From Duncaniella sp. (GTDB lineage Bacteria; Bacteroidota; Bacteroidia; Bacteroidales; Muribaculaceae): DNA of 33,833 nucleotides. The stretch is taken from the NCBI GenBank assembly GCA_022511285.1, contig JAFLRW010000003.1, positions 1 to 33,833 on the forward strand, written 5' to 3'. The position numbers were made by a program, and so were the translations under genes. A model generated the notes under the pieces. It did not search any database. It saw only the letters and a list, made by a program, of their open reading frames with translations, and was not told where the DNA came from. Below are positions 17,790-27,508 of this stretch, piece after piece. Positions within the stretch are counted from its first letter, which is position 1; the number at the start of each line of letters is the position of its first letter.

Positions 17790-19870
17790 AGCTCTGTATC
17801 ACTGAGAAGCCGAGTGTGGCGCGCGATATAGCCCGATTGCTTGGGGCTGATGTCAAGCGCGACGGTTATTACGAAGGGAGCGGCTATTGCGTGACCTGGA
17901 CTTTCGGGCATCTTTGCAGTCTGAAAGAGCCCCACGACTATAGCGATGCCTGGAAACGTTGGAGCCTCGGAGTGCTCCCGATGATTCCGCAGCGATTCGG
18001 CATCAAGCTAATCCCCAATCAGAGCTATGAACGGCAGTTTCACGTCATTGAATCGCTTGCCGCTCAAGCAGAGGAGATTATAAACTGTGGTGATGCCGGG
18101 CAAGAGGGAGAATTGATACAGCGATGGGTTATGCTCAAAGCCGGAGTGACTTGCCCGGTGAAGCGCCTTTGGATATCCTCCCTCACAGACGATGCCATCC
18201 GTGAAGGGTTTGGCAATCTTCTCCCGGAGGAAAACTATCTCAACCTGTATCACGCCGGGATGTCGCGTGCCATCGGCGACTGGATTCTCGGGATGAACTG
18301 CACGCGCCTCTACACATTAAAATACTCCTCTCCGGGAAATGTGCTCTCAATAGGCCGTGTGCAGACACCAACGCTTGCGTTGATAGTGCAGCGCCACAAG
18401 GAGATTGCCGATTTCAAGCCCGAGGATTTCTGGGAGCTGAAAAGCATCTATCGCGACACTACTTTTTCGGCCACTTCAGGGCGCTTTATGAACATTGCCG
18501 ATGCCGAAAAAGCCCTTGAGAAAATCAGGGGGAAGGAAATGCGCCTGACTGATGTGCAGGAGAAGCAGGGTCGCGAATCCGCTCCGCGGCTCTTTGACCT
18601 CACCACGCTACAGGTGGAGTGTAATAAAAAGTGGGGCTGGACAGCTGACGAGACGCTCAAATTAATTCAGAGCCTGTATGAAAAAAAGGTGACCACCTAT
18701 CCGCGAGTCGACACCACGTATCTCAGTGAGGATATCTATCCCAAAGTGCCTGTAATACTCAGCCAGATGACCCCCTATGCCAATCTGACTGCCCCGGTGC
18801 TGGCAGAAAAGATAGCCAAGACGAAAAAGATTTTTGACAACTCGAAGGTCACAGACCACCATGGCATTATTCCAACAGGCCAATCGCCATCAGTTTTAGT
18901 GGGAGATGAGCGCAAGCTTTACCACTTGATTGCATTGCGTTTTATCGCAGCCTTCTATCCCGATTGTCGGTTTATGACCACGACAGTTATGGGTGAGGTT
19001 GATTCTATCCCATTCAAAACCTCAGGCAAGGTGATTACTGATCCGGGCTGGCGCAAACTGTATGCCGGCGACGAGACCAGGACCTCTGATGACGACGAGG
19101 AGGCCATCCTTCCCGAATTCACCCCCGGAGAACATGGGCCACAAGAACCATCATTGATTAAAAAGACCACTCAGCCCCCAAAATACTACACTGAAGGCAC
19201 ACTGCTTCGCGCCATGGAAAGCGCCGGAAAGACTGTCGACGACGAGGAGCTGCGCGAGGCTATGAAGGAGAACGGCATCGGCCGTCCGTCTACTCGTGCC
19301 TCCATAATAGAGACGCTCTTCAAACGCCGGTATATCCAGCGCCAGCGAAAGACGATAGTGCCCACACAAGCGGGAATCGAACTGATTGACACTATCAACG
19401 AAGAATTGCTCAAAAGCGCGAAGCTGACCGGCCTGTGGGAAAACAAGTTGCGCCGCATTGAAAGAGGCTCTTACTCAGCGGCAGAGTTTATTGACGAACT
19501 CAAGACGCTCGTCAATCAGATAGTGCTCAATGTGATGGCCGACAACTCTCACTCAAAAATAATAGTTGAGCAGCAGAGTAAGCCTGAGACAAAGGGGCGC
19601 AAATCGGCTGCTGACAGAACGGCAGGGGCAAAACCGACAAAGGCTCGCTCACAGCGAATCACAAGGTTTGAACAAGTGGAATGTCCCTTGTGTGGCAGCG
19701 GCCATATTGTGAAAGGACGCACCGCCTTTGGCTGTTCGCGATATAGTGAAGGGTGTGGATTGAGGCTTTATTTCTCTGACTGGGATGAATCTCTGAGCCC
19801 TACAAAGCTAAAGAAGGAGTTATCCAAGAAGGGCCCCCATCTGTCTGCAGACAATCCCACTCAGAATTAA
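17786..19870 (+). CDS. topB: DNA topoisomerase III
   Basis: 694 aa from GTG; MKLCITEKPSVARDIARLLGA, TOPRIM NCGDAGQEGELIQRW, catalytic SIGRVQTPTLALIV / KVTTYPRVDTTYLS, C-terminal zinc ribbon CPLCGSGHIV..FGCSRYSEGC. Confidence 0.95.
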   Translation: MKLCITEKPSVARDIARLLGADVKRDGYYEGSGYCVTWTFGHLCSLKEPHDYSDAWKRWSLGVLPMIPQRFGIKLIPNQSYERQFHVIESLAAQAEEIINCGDAGQEGELIQRWVMLKAGVTCPVKRLWISSLTDDAIREGFGNLLPEENYLNLYHAGMSRAIGDWILGMNCTRLYTLKYSSPGNVLSIGRVQTPTLALIVQRHKEIADFKPEDFWELKSIYRDTTFSATSGRFMNIADAEKALEKIRGKEMRLTDVQEKQGRESAPRLFDLTTLQVECNKKWGWTADETLKLIQSLYEKKVTTYPRVDTTYLSEDIYPKVPVILSQMTPYANLTAPVLAEKIAKTKKIFDNSKVTDHHGIIPTGQSPSVLVGDERKLYHLIALRFIAAFYPDCRFMTTTVMGEVDSIPFKTSGKVITDPGWRKLYAGDETRTSDDDEEAILPEFTPGEHGPQEPSLIKKTTQPPKYYTEGTLLRAMESAGKTVDDEELREAMKENGIGRPSTRASIIETLFKRRYIQRQRKTIVPTQAGIELIDTINEELLKSAKLTGLWENKLRRIERGSYSAAEFIDELKTLVNQIVLNVMADNSHSKIIVEQQSKPETKGRKSAADRTAGAKPTKARSQRITRFEQVECPLCGSGHIVKGRTAFGCSRYSEGCGLRLYFSDWDESLSPTKLKKELSKKGPHLSADNPTQN

Positions 19871-19872
19871 AT

Positions 19873-19904
19873 TTTGATAATTTCACGGGAAATTGTTAAT
19901 TTTG
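19873..19904 (+). promoter_or_regulatory. Putative housekeeping promoter of tpiA
   Basis: TTTG (19873-19876), N20, TAATTTTG (19897-19904); exact match to the Bacteroides consensus spacing; 41 nt before the tpiA ATG. Confidence 0.7.
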
Positions 19905-19945
19905 CCGCGTAAAAAACAATCTATATACAAAACTAAGGTAAACCA

Positions 19946-20701
19946 ATGAGAAAGAATATCGTTGCCGGCAACTGGAAAATGAATACAACTCTCCCCGAGG
20001 GTGTAAAGCTTGCCGAGCAAGTCAATGCTGCGCTTGCTGCAGCTACTCCAAAATGTGATGTGGTCATCTGTGTGCCCTTTACCCATCTGGCCACCATTAA
20101 CCAGGTGATTGACAAGACTAAGCTTGGTCTTGGCGCTGAAAACTGCGCAGACCATAAGAGTGGAGCATATACCGGCGAGGTGTCAGCTCCGATGGTGGCA
20201 TCAACCGGTGCCACTTACGTAATCCTTGGTCACTCAGAGCGTCGTCAGTATTACGGCGAGACATCAGAAACCCTGCGCGACAAGGTGCGCCTGGCCCTTG
20301 ATAATGGTCTGGCTCCCATCTTCTGTATCGGCGAAGTATTGGAGCAGCGCGAGGACGGCAGCTACTTAAACGTGGTGAAAACTCAGATTGAAGAGGGACT
20401 TTTCAACCTTTCGGCTGAAGAGTTTGGCAAAATCATTCTTGCCTACGAACCCGTCTGGGCCATCGGAACAGGCAAGACTGCCACCGCAGATCAGGCTGAA
20501 GAGATGCACGCATATATCCGCCAGACTATAGAGTCCAAATATGGCAAAGAAGTGGCCGACAACACATCTATCCTCTATGGAGGAAGCTGCAAGCCATCCA
20601 ATGCTAAGGAGATATTCTCCAAGCCTAATGTGGATGGAGGCCTTATTGGCGGAGCCGCCCTTGAATGCGAGTCATTTATGGGCATCGTAAATGCCTTCTA
20701 A
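19946..20701 (+). CDS. tpiA: Triosephosphate isomerase
   Basis: [61 protein letters not shown]. Confidence 0.98.
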   Translation: MRKNIVAGNWKMNTTLPEGVKLAEQVNAALAAATPKCDVVICVPFTHLATINQVIDKTKLGLGAENCADHKSGAYTGEVSAPMVASTGATYVILGHSERRQYYGETSETLRDKVRLALDNGLAPIFCIGEVLEQREDGSYLNVVKTQIEEGLFNLSAEEFGKIILAYEPVWAIGTGKTATADQAEEMHAYIRQTIESKYGKEVADNTSILYGGSCKPSNAKEIFSKPNVDGGLIGGAALECESFMGIVNAF

Positions 20702-20738
20702 TAAACATCGAATCAATACCCTCTCTTGACAACCTCCT

Positions 20739-21224
20739 ATGCGCTCCATATTCCTCCCTATCTGTGCGCTTCTGCCGCTCATAGCTTCAGCTGACGACAA
20801 TGTAGTCACAATCGTGGATCATATCACCGCAGGCTCGTCCACCGTGGTGGAGCTCCCTGATGCACTGAAGGCAAGACTCGAAAAAGACCTTGAACAGGCC
20901 GCCGAGGAGGAACAGCGAGAGGATCTCCCCACCGTGCGTCCGGCCAACGGACGCATGGCGGGCTACCGTGTGCAGGTGTTCTCTGACAATAACCCTCGCA
21001 CGGCAAAGGCTGAGGCCGGGAGCAAGCAGAGGGGTATAGCTGCGCGTTTTCCACAGTATCAGACCTATGTAAGCTACACATCTCCTTATTGGCGCTTGAA
21101 AGTGGGCGATTTCCGCACGCAGCAGGAGGCTAATGCAGCAGCCGAGGAGCTCAGAAAGGCATTTCCGGCTTACAGCAAGGAGATAAGAGTGGTGAGAGAC
21201 CGCGTCAATATTTCAGGCAACTGA
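20739..21224 (+). CDS. Exported SPOR-domain protein
   Basis: 161 aa; signal peptide; GYRVQVFSDNNPRTAKAEAGS...YWRLKVGDFRTQQEANAAAEELRKAFP. Confidence 0.88.
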   Translation: MRSIFLPICALLPLIASADDNVVTIVDHITAGSSTVVELPDALKARLEKDLEQAAEEEQREDLPTVRPANGRMAGYRVQVFSDNNPRTAKAEAGSKQRGIAARFPQYQTYVSYTSPYWRLKVGDFRTQQEANAAAEELRKAFPAYSKEIRVVRDRVNISGN

Positions 21225-21240
21225 CCCCCGCCAGAGATTT

Positions 21241-21825
21241 ATGGATAAAAATTACGGCCTTTCTGAAGCCACTATTCGTGATATAGCATCTCATTACGAG
21301 GCGATACTCTCCCTGTTGGGAGAAGATCCCGCTCGCGAGGGGTTGTTGAAGACCCCTATGCGTGCGGCTAAGGCAATGGCCTATCTTACAAGGGGCTATC
21401 GTCAAGACGCCGATGAGATTATTAATGATGCAATTTTTACTCACGAGGGCTCGAAAATGGTGATTGTAAAGGGGATAGAGTTCTATTCGCTGTGTGAACA
21501 CCATATTCTTCCGTTCTATGGGACAGTCTCTGTCGGTTATATTCCCAACGGGCGAACCATCGGGCTGAGCAAATTGGCTCGATTAGTAGACTTTTACGCC
21601 CGCAGAATGCAGGTCCAGGAGCGTATGACAGCACAAATTTGTTCTATAGTGATGGAGAAGTTAGGTGCAAAAGGAGCTATGGTGGTGTGCGATGGAGAGC
21701 ACCTCTGTATGAAGATGCGTGGCGTTGAAAAACAGCTGTCCCACACGCTGAGTATCGAGACAGCCGGAGTGTTTGACTCCGATCACACCCTGCGCGATGA
21801 GTTTCTCCGCGCTATAAATCATTAA
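21241..21825 (+). CDS. folE: GTP cyclohydrolase I
   Basis: 194 aa; LLKTPMRAAKAMAYLTRGY, GIEFYSLCEHHILPFYGTVSVGYIPNGRTIGLSKLARLVDFYARRMQVQERMTAQI, HLCMKMRGVEKQ. Confidence 0.97.
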   Translation: MDKNYGLSEATIRDIASHYEAILSLLGEDPAREGLLKTPMRAAKAMAYLTRGYRQDADEIINDAIFTHEGSKMVIVKGIEFYSLCEHHILPFYGTVSVGYIPNGRTIGLSKLARLVDFYARRMQVQERMTAQICSIVMEKLGAKGAMVVCDGEHLCMKMRGVEKQLSHTLSIETAGVFDSDHTLRDEFLRAINH

Positions 21826-21833
21826 GATTCTAT

Positions 21834-21872
21834 CAGAAAGCGCCCTCTGCATCAAGCAGAGGGCGCTTTCTG
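21834..21872. terminator. Bidirectional terminator between convergent folE and ABC permease
   Basis: Perfect 17-bp stem cagaaagcgccctctgc / gcagagggcgctttctg with atcaa loop, between convergent gene ends. Confidence 0.85.
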
Positions 21873-21882
21873 TGTGATTGCG

Positions 21883-23196
21883 TTATTTATAGCTTATCCA
21901 GCGTATAATCTCCTTGATATTTGGCTTTTTGCCATACATGAATATGCCTATACGATATATCTTGCCTGCCATCCACACCATTCCGAGGAAGCTGACTATT
22001 AGCAATCCAATTGACAAGGCTATCTCCCAGCCGGGAATGCCGGCGGGAATCCTCGCCACCATCACCATCGGAGCGGTCAGAGGGAAGAGGGACGACCAGA
22101 ATGCAAGTGGCCCCATAGGGTCGGCAGCGGCCACCATAGCGAAAATCAAGCCGAATATGATCGGGAATATGGCAAACGAGGATAGCTGGGATGCGTCCTG
22201 GACATTGTCGACAGTCGAGCCCACGGCGGCAAAGATTGACGAATAAAGCAGGAAGCCGAGCACCAAGAATAATGTGAGCAGAGCAGCAAGGCCGATTACT
22301 TCGCCTACATTGGTGAGCGACGCCATAGCCTGGATCAGTTCGATAGAGTCCTGGTGTCCGATGCTGTCGCTATTCCCCATCTGCACGGCTGCAATATCGC
22401 TCATCACATCGTCGGGCAGCAGAGCCGGCAGTATGAACCCCGACATTACAGATAGGAGCACTCCCCACAAAAGCATCTGTGTCACAGCCACCAAAGCTAC
22501 ACCTATGATTTTTCCAAGCATAAGTTGGGCGGGCTTTACAGATGTGACCACCACTTCGAGCACACGATTACTTTTCTCCTCGATGATTGACGTCATCACC
22601 ATCTGTCCGTAAATCAGGAGGAACATATAGAGGATAAATGTCAATCCGATACCTAATCCGTAGCTTAGCTCAGAGGAGAGTGCCTCACTATCCCCCTTGT
22701 CAGTGCGCAATGTGCTGATGGTGACATCGCTTTTCACCTCGTCCATTATCTTGTCAAGGTTGTCGATGTCATATCCTTTAAGCCTTTCGGTCTCTACAAT
22801 TTTGTTGATTTGTCCGGTGATAGCGCTTTCTACAGCCAGAGGCACCGGGCCGTTGCTCAACAATTTAAGTTGTCCCCGGCGAGATTCCAGTATTCCGGAA
22901 GGGATTACGAGCACAGCCCCTTCGTCTTGGATCTGCATCGCGGAGTCGACTGTCACATCAGGAGTGGCAGGGCGAAATTTAACTTCGGGCGTGTCTGTCA
23001 GGCGTGTGGCCACAGAGCCGCTGTTGTCCACTACAAGCACAGTGGTCTCCGAGCCGTCCATAAACACCATCATCAGCCCTGGAAGCGCCATTAAAAGAAG
23101 CATCAGCAATGGCATCAGGATTGTAGTGATGATAAAGCTCTTCTTCTTGACGCGCTCCATGTATTCGCGTTCGATTACTATTCCTATTTTTGACAT
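21883..23196 (-). CDS. ABC-2 type transporter permease (NatB/YhaP-like)
   Basis: 437 aa; N-terminal TM then large extracytoplasmic loop; EEKSNRVLEVVVTSVKPAQLMLGKIIGVALVAVTQMLLW signature; several TM segments. Confidence 0.9.
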   Translation of the reverse strand: MSKIGIVIEREYMERVKKKSFIITTILMPLLMLLLMALPGLMMVFMDGSETTVLVVDNSGSVATRLTDTPEVKFRPATPDVTVDSAMQIQDEGAVLVIPSGILESRRGQLKLLSNGPVPLAVESAITGQINKIVETERLKGYDIDNLDKIMDEVKSDVTISTLRTDKGDSEALSSELSYGLGIGLTFILYMFLLIYGQMVMTSIIEEKSNRVLEVVVTSVKPAQLMLGKIIGVALVAVTQMLLWGVLLSVMSGFILPALLPDDVMSDIAAVQMGNSDSIGHQDSIELIQAMASLTNVGEVIGLAALLTLFLVLGFLLYSSIFAAVGSTVDNVQDASQLSSFAIFPIIFGLIFAMVAAADPMGPLAFWSSLFPLTAPMVMVARIPAGIPGWEIALSIGLLIVSFLGMVWMAGKIYRIGIFMYGKKPNIKEIIRWISYK

Positions 23197-23219
23197 ATGT
23201 GTGATTGGGTGTGTTACGG

Positions 23220-24152
23220 TTATGATATTGCTAAATCATCCTTCACGGCTCGGATGAAAATCTCGTTCATTGAGGCTATACTCTCGTTAAATCCTTTCAG
23301 AGCCACGGTGTCGTTGGCTATGGCGATGACATCGCGCAGCTCAACGCCGTCATTGACACGCAGCGAAAGGCGTGTGTGACCTTGTGCGTCAGGGGTGGGG
23401 AGTGTAAAATCGCCGGCCACGGGGAGCAGTCGTTCCATCAGAGCTTGATGGTCGCCCTCAAATGTGATATCGTATCTCCCGCCGAAGTATCTGCGCCGCA
23501 GCTCATCGACATTGCCACTGAGTATGTTGCGGCTGTTGTTGATGAGAGTGATATTGTCGCATATCTCCTCAACGGAGGCCATATTGTGAGTGGAGAATAT
23601 CACGGTGGCACCTTCGTCTTTGAGTTTGATAATCTCCTCTTTGAGCAAGTTGGCGTTGATAGGGTCAAACCCCGAGAACGGTTCGTCAAAGATGAGCAAT
23701 CGCGGCCGGTGGAGCACTGTCACAATAAACTGCACTTTCTGAGCCATACCCTTGGATAACTCTTCCACCTTTTTATCCCACCACGAGAGGATGTCGAATT
23801 TCTCAAACCATCTTCTGAGGCTGCTTTGGGCTTCAGATTTGGAGAGTCCTTTTAGACGGGCGAAAAACAGTGCCTGCTCACCCACCTTCATTTTCTTATA
23901 CAGTCCGCGTTCTTCCGGCAGATAGCCTATCTTTTCCACATCCTCTTGCGTGAGGATATGTCCGTCAAACAACACCCGTCCCGAGTCAGGGGCGGTGATA
24001 TGGTTGATGATGCGTATCAATGTGGTTTTGCCGGCGCCATTCGGGCCCAACAGACCATACACCTGCCCCTCGGGAATGGTAAGGCTCACATCATCGAGAG
24101 CCTTGTGGGAGGCGTAGGTCTTTGTTACGTTTTCTACTTCCAGTATATTCAT
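23220..24152 (-). CDS. ABC transporter ATP-binding protein (NatA-like)
   Basis: Walker A GLLGPNGAGKTTLIRI, signature ELSKGMAQKVQFIVTVLHRPRLLIFDEPFSGFDP. Start set at 24152 (MNILEVENVTKTYASHKALDDV), because the longer 24200 start would begin at or before the predicted transcription start. Confidence 0.93.
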   Translation of the reverse strand: MNILEVENVTKTYASHKALDDVSLTIPEGQVYGLLGPNGAGKTTLIRIINHITAPDSGRVLFDGHILTQEDVEKIGYLPEERGLYKKMKVGEQALFFARLKGLSKSEAQSSLRRWFEKFDILSWWDKKVEELSKGMAQKVQFIVTVLHRPRLLIFDEPFSGFDPINANLLKEEIIKLKDEGATVIFSTHNMASVEEICDNITLINNSRNILSGNVDELRRRYFGGRYDITFEGDHQALMERLLPVAGDFTLPTPDAQGHTRLSLRVNDGVELRDVIAIANDTVALKGFNESIASMNEIFIRAVKDDLAIS

Positions 24153-24203
24153 TTTTGCGCTGATAGATACAGTAGTGTATGTGTGTAAGGTATGCGTCAT
24201 GTA

Positions 24204-24233
24204 ATTAGTCGCAAAATTACGATAAAAGTTTCA
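24204..24233 (-). promoter_or_regulatory. Putative ECF-type promoter toward the ABC transporter
   Basis: Minus strand TGAAAC (24233-24228), N16, CGACTAAT (24211-24204). A housekeeping-like TAATTTTG (24219-24212) lies inside the spacer. Confidence 0.6.
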
Positions 24234-24240
24234 TCGGCGT

Positions 24241-24270
24241 TGAAACTTTTTCTTAATCTCTGCGTCTAAT
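24241..24270 (+). promoter_or_regulatory. Putative autoregulatory ECF-type promoter of the sigma factor operon
   Basis: TGAAAC (24241-24246), N16, CGTCTAAT (24263-24270), about 25 nt upstream of the ECF sigma ATG. Confidence 0.65.
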
Positions 24271-24294
24271 ATGAAACATCCCCACTGATTACCG

Positions 24295-24798
24295 ATGTCA
24301 ACTCCATCTGACAAGGAGCGGCTTTTCGCCGAGATTATCGACTCCAATCGCCGTCTCCTTTATAAAATATGTTATATGTATGCCACTGACGGCCATCACT
24401 TCAATGACCTATATCAAGAAGTGCTGGCCAATGTTTGGCAGGGGCTTGACGCATATCGTGGCGCGGCCGCGATTTCCACGTGGCTTTATAGAATGGCCAT
24501 CAACACCTGTGTTACATATTTCCGCCGCAATGTGCGCCACACTGAGGGACGCTTGCCCTTAGAGTCGGTGATTAATATGGAGGGGGATGCTGACAATTCA
24601 GAACGACTGATGCAACTGCGCACCATGTATAAGTTGATTTCCGGCCTCTCCGGAATGGATAAGGCGCTGATAATGATGTGGCTCGATGAAAAGAGTTATG
24701 ATGAGATTGCAGAGCTCTCAGGACTCACTCGCAACAATGTGGCCACTCGCCTGCGCCGTATAAAACTTAAACTAATTGAAAGCAACAAGGAAATATGA
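24295..24798 (+). CDS. ECF-type RNA polymerase sigma factor
   Basis: 167 aa; sigma region 2 LLYKICYMYATDGHHFNDLYQEVLANVWQGLDAYRGAAAISTWLYRMAINTCVTYFRR and region 4 KALIMMWLDEKSYDEIAELSGLTRNNVATRLRRIKLKL. Confidence 0.93.
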   Translation: MSTPSDKERLFAEIIDSNRRLLYKICYMYATDGHHFNDLYQEVLANVWQGLDAYRGAAAISTWLYRMAINTCVTYFRRNVRHTEGRLPLESVINMEGDADNSERLMQLRTMYKLISGLSGMDKALIMMWLDEKSYDEIAELSGLTRNNVATRLRRIKLKLIESNKEI

Positions 24799-25349
24799 AT
24801 ATAGATGAGCTGAAAGCACAATGGCGGTCAATTGATGTCAACCCCGACACTGCAGGAGCCCGTGAGGTGGAGCAGCGCGTGGCACGCAGACGCGTGCAAT
24901 CGCTCGGAGGAAAATATTATTCGTTGTGTATGCGAATGGTGGCTGTGTCATGCCTCGGTATTTTGGCCGTCAGTTCATTAGCCAAGTCGGCGCCACTTTT
25001 GGCTGGTCTCTCCATCGCTTTTTTTGTTCTGATGGGGGGCTTGCAGCTTTGGCAAGCGTTCTATGTCAAGGAATTGGACTTTGGCTCTCTTTCAGTCCGC
25101 GAAGCGATAATGAAGGTGTGCCGCCTTGAAAGGATGAGATATGCCAAACGTGCCGTCGGGATGATTCTCGCAGTTCCGCTATTGGTTTATATGCTTGCCA
25201 CGTTTGCCAATCTCTTTGGCCGATATATGCTCTTTGGTGGGCTTGCCGGTCTGATTGTGGGGATTTTCTGTGCGTTGATTGTCAATCATAATGCAAATAG
25301 TATACTCCGCCGGATGAAGGAACAGCTCGGAGAAGAGGCTGATATCTGA
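24795..25349 (+). CDS. Membrane protein co-transcribed with the ECF sigma; candidate anti-sigma/sensor
   Basis: 184 aa; ATGA overlap with the sigma gene; short cytoplasmic N-terminus (MNIDELKAQWRSID) and about four hydrophobic segments. Confidence 0.75.
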   Translation: MNIDELKAQWRSIDVNPDTAGAREVEQRVARRRVQSLGGKYYSLCMRMVAVSCLGILAVSSLAKSAPLLAGLSIAFFVLMGGLQLWQAFYVKELDFGSLSVREAIMKVCRLERMRYAKRAVGMILAVPLLVYMLATFANLFGRYMLFGGLAGLIVGIFCALIVNHNANSILRRMKEQLGEEADI

Positions 25350-25576
25350 GCCTCTCAATCAATGCGGCTCACAATGGCCTAAGATAAGGGATTTTTATGT
25401 TTTTTAGCATTTTGTTTGTTAATTTGCAAAATAGTGCTTAAATTAGCCGTCGGAAACGCTTGGCCGTATTCCCACTGTTGTATTTTTTACCGATCTCCTT
25501 CAGTTCTGAAGTCATCGTTTAGAAGGCGCAGAACGGAAGCAATTTTATTACATTATCACCCCCCCAACGAACTGTT

Positions 25577-27409
25577 ATGGAACAGCGCGATCCGTCTATC
25601 GAACCCACTGAGGTAAATGAGACCTTGAATCTTGAAGTTGCCGCCTCAGAGACAACTGAAACAACACCCGCCGAACCGACCCAGGGCAAAGAGACTTCCC
25701 AGCAGGCCTTGACAAAAGAGGAATTGACTGCCGCTCTCGCCGAAATTTCTTCCCGCGATGCTGCGGAGATTTCCAATGATGAGGTGGGCCGACTGAAACA
25801 GCAGTTCTATGCTCTGCGCAATGAGGAGCATCGACTTGAGCGCGAAGCTTTTATTGCCGAAGGTGGTGACGTTGAAGCCTTTGTTCCTGCCACAGACCAA
25901 GCTGAAGAGGCTTTCAAGGGCCTTATGACTATCATAAAGGATAAAAAGGCTGCCTACCGTGCAGCTATCGAGGCCCAGGAACAGGCTAACTATGATCGCA
26001 AGAAGGCTATTATTGACCAACTCAACGAACTGAGTGCCGACACCGATAATGTGAATCGTGTATTCTCCACCGTGCGCGAGCTGCAGACTCAGTTTAAGGA
26101 GATTGGCGATGTGCCGCAAACTGTGGCAAGCGATTTATGGCGTGCTTACCAGGAGGCGGTTGAGAAGTTTTATGACCAACTCAAAATCAATAAGGAGCTG
26201 CGTGACTATGACTTCAAAAAGAATCTTGCCGAGAAGGAGACTCTGATTGCCGAGGCTGAAAAGCTGCGCGCGGAAGAGGATATTATAATGGCTTTTAAAC
26301 GCCTTCAGGAACTTCAGAACCAGTGGCGTGGGATAGGGCCGGTCCCGAAAGATGTCCGCGATGAGATATGGGGTAAGTTCAAAGAAATTTCTACCGAAGT
26401 CCACAAGCGATATCAGGATTTCTTCGTTGAACGTAAGGCCCGCGAGCAGGAGAACGAATTAGCTAAGACAGCATTGTGTGAGCGTATTGAGGCTGTTGAC
26501 TTCTCCGGTCTTCAGACTTATGCTGCCTGGGATGCTGCCACTCGCGAATTTATTACAGCCCAGGAGGAGTGGAAGACCCTCGGTCATGCCTCGCGCAAGA
26601 TGAATAATGCACTCTTCAGCCGTTTCCGTGAGGCTTGTGACAAGTTTTTTACCGCCAAGACTGATTTCTTCAAACGGATGAAGGAGGAGCTATCGGTGAA
26701 TCTTGAAAAGAAGATTGCTCTTTGCGAGCGTGCTGAGGCATTGAAGGAGAGTTCTGATTGGCGCGCCACTGCCGATGAGCTTACTGCTCTCCAGAAGGAG
26801 TGGAAGACAATCGGTGCCGTGCCCAAAAAGCATTCTGACCAGGTGTGGCGCAGATTCCTTGATGCTTGCGATTATTTCTTTGACCGTAAGAAGAAAAACA
26901 GCTCCGGCACTCGTCGCACCGAACGTGCCAACCTTGAGCAGAAACAGGAAATAATTCAAAAACTCAAGAGCCTTGCCGAGGCCCCCGCGGAGAATCGCGA
27001 GGATACTATCAAGGCCGTGAAAGATCTTCAGGCTGAATGGCAGAGTGTGGGCCACGTGCCTTTCAATGAGAAGGATAAGGTCTATGCCGAGTATCGCGCC
27101 GTGGTAGATTCACTCTACGAGGCCCTTAAAATGGAGCGCAGAGGCTCTCGTATGGAGGCGTTTGAGAATTCTATTTCCGAGATGCAGGGAGACTCACAGC
27201 GCTTGTATCGCGAGCGCGAACGTCTTCTCCGTTCTTACGAGCAGCGCAAGGGCGAGTTGCAGACCTACGAGAATAATATGGGATTCCTCAATGCACGCTC
27301 GAAAAATGCCGATTCGATGCTTCGCGACATGCAACGTCGGGTGCAGCGTCTGCGTGATGATCTCGCTGATCTCGAACTGAAAATTAAGGCTATAGATAGC
27401 CGTCTGTAA
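25577..27409 (+). CDS. DUF349 repeat protein
   Basis: 610 aa; five repeats around QFKEIGDVP, QWRGIGPVP, EWKTLGHAS, EWKTIGAVP, EWQSVGHVP, each followed by W/F..F......F. Confidence 0.88.
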   Translation: MEQRDPSIEPTEVNETLNLEVAASETTETTPAEPTQGKETSQQALTKEELTAALAEISSRDAAEISNDEVGRLKQQFYALRNEEHRLEREAFIAEGGDVEAFVPATDQAEEAFKGLMTIIKDKKAAYRAAIEAQEQANYDRKKAIIDQLNELSADTDNVNRVFSTVRELQTQFKEIGDVPQTVASDLWRAYQEAVEKFYDQLKINKELRDYDFKKNLAEKETLIAEAEKLRAEEDIIMAFKRLQELQNQWRGIGPVPKDVRDEIWGKFKEISTEVHKRYQDFFVERKAREQENELAKTALCERIEAVDFSGLQTYAAWDAATREFITAQEEWKTLGHASRKMNNALFSRFREACDKFFTAKTDFFKRMKEELSVNLEKKIALCERAEALKESSDWRATADELTALQKEWKTIGAVPKKHSDQVWRRFLDACDYFFDRKKKNSSGTRRTERANLEQKQEIIQKLKSLAEAPAENREDTIKAVKDLQAEWQSVGHVPFNEKDKVYAEYRAVVDSLYEALKMERRGSRMEAFENSISEMQGDSQRLYRERERLLRSYEQRKGELQTYENNMGFLNARSKNADSMLRDMQRRVQRLRDDLADLELKIKAIDSRL

Positions 27410-27508
27410 TCTTTTCGTGACATCCGTCGCACCTCGGAGCGTAAGCCGCCTCGGGTGCGTTGGTTATGCGTTATTTTTTAGACACTACCTATCCTTCACG
27501 TTCTTCTA

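Noticed and set aside
24152-24200. Upstream ATG extension of the ABC ATPase (MTHTLHTYTTVSISAK...)
   Set aside because: Not conserved-looking, and it begins at about the predicted transcription start. MNILEVENVTKTY at 24152 is a standard NatA-type N-terminus.
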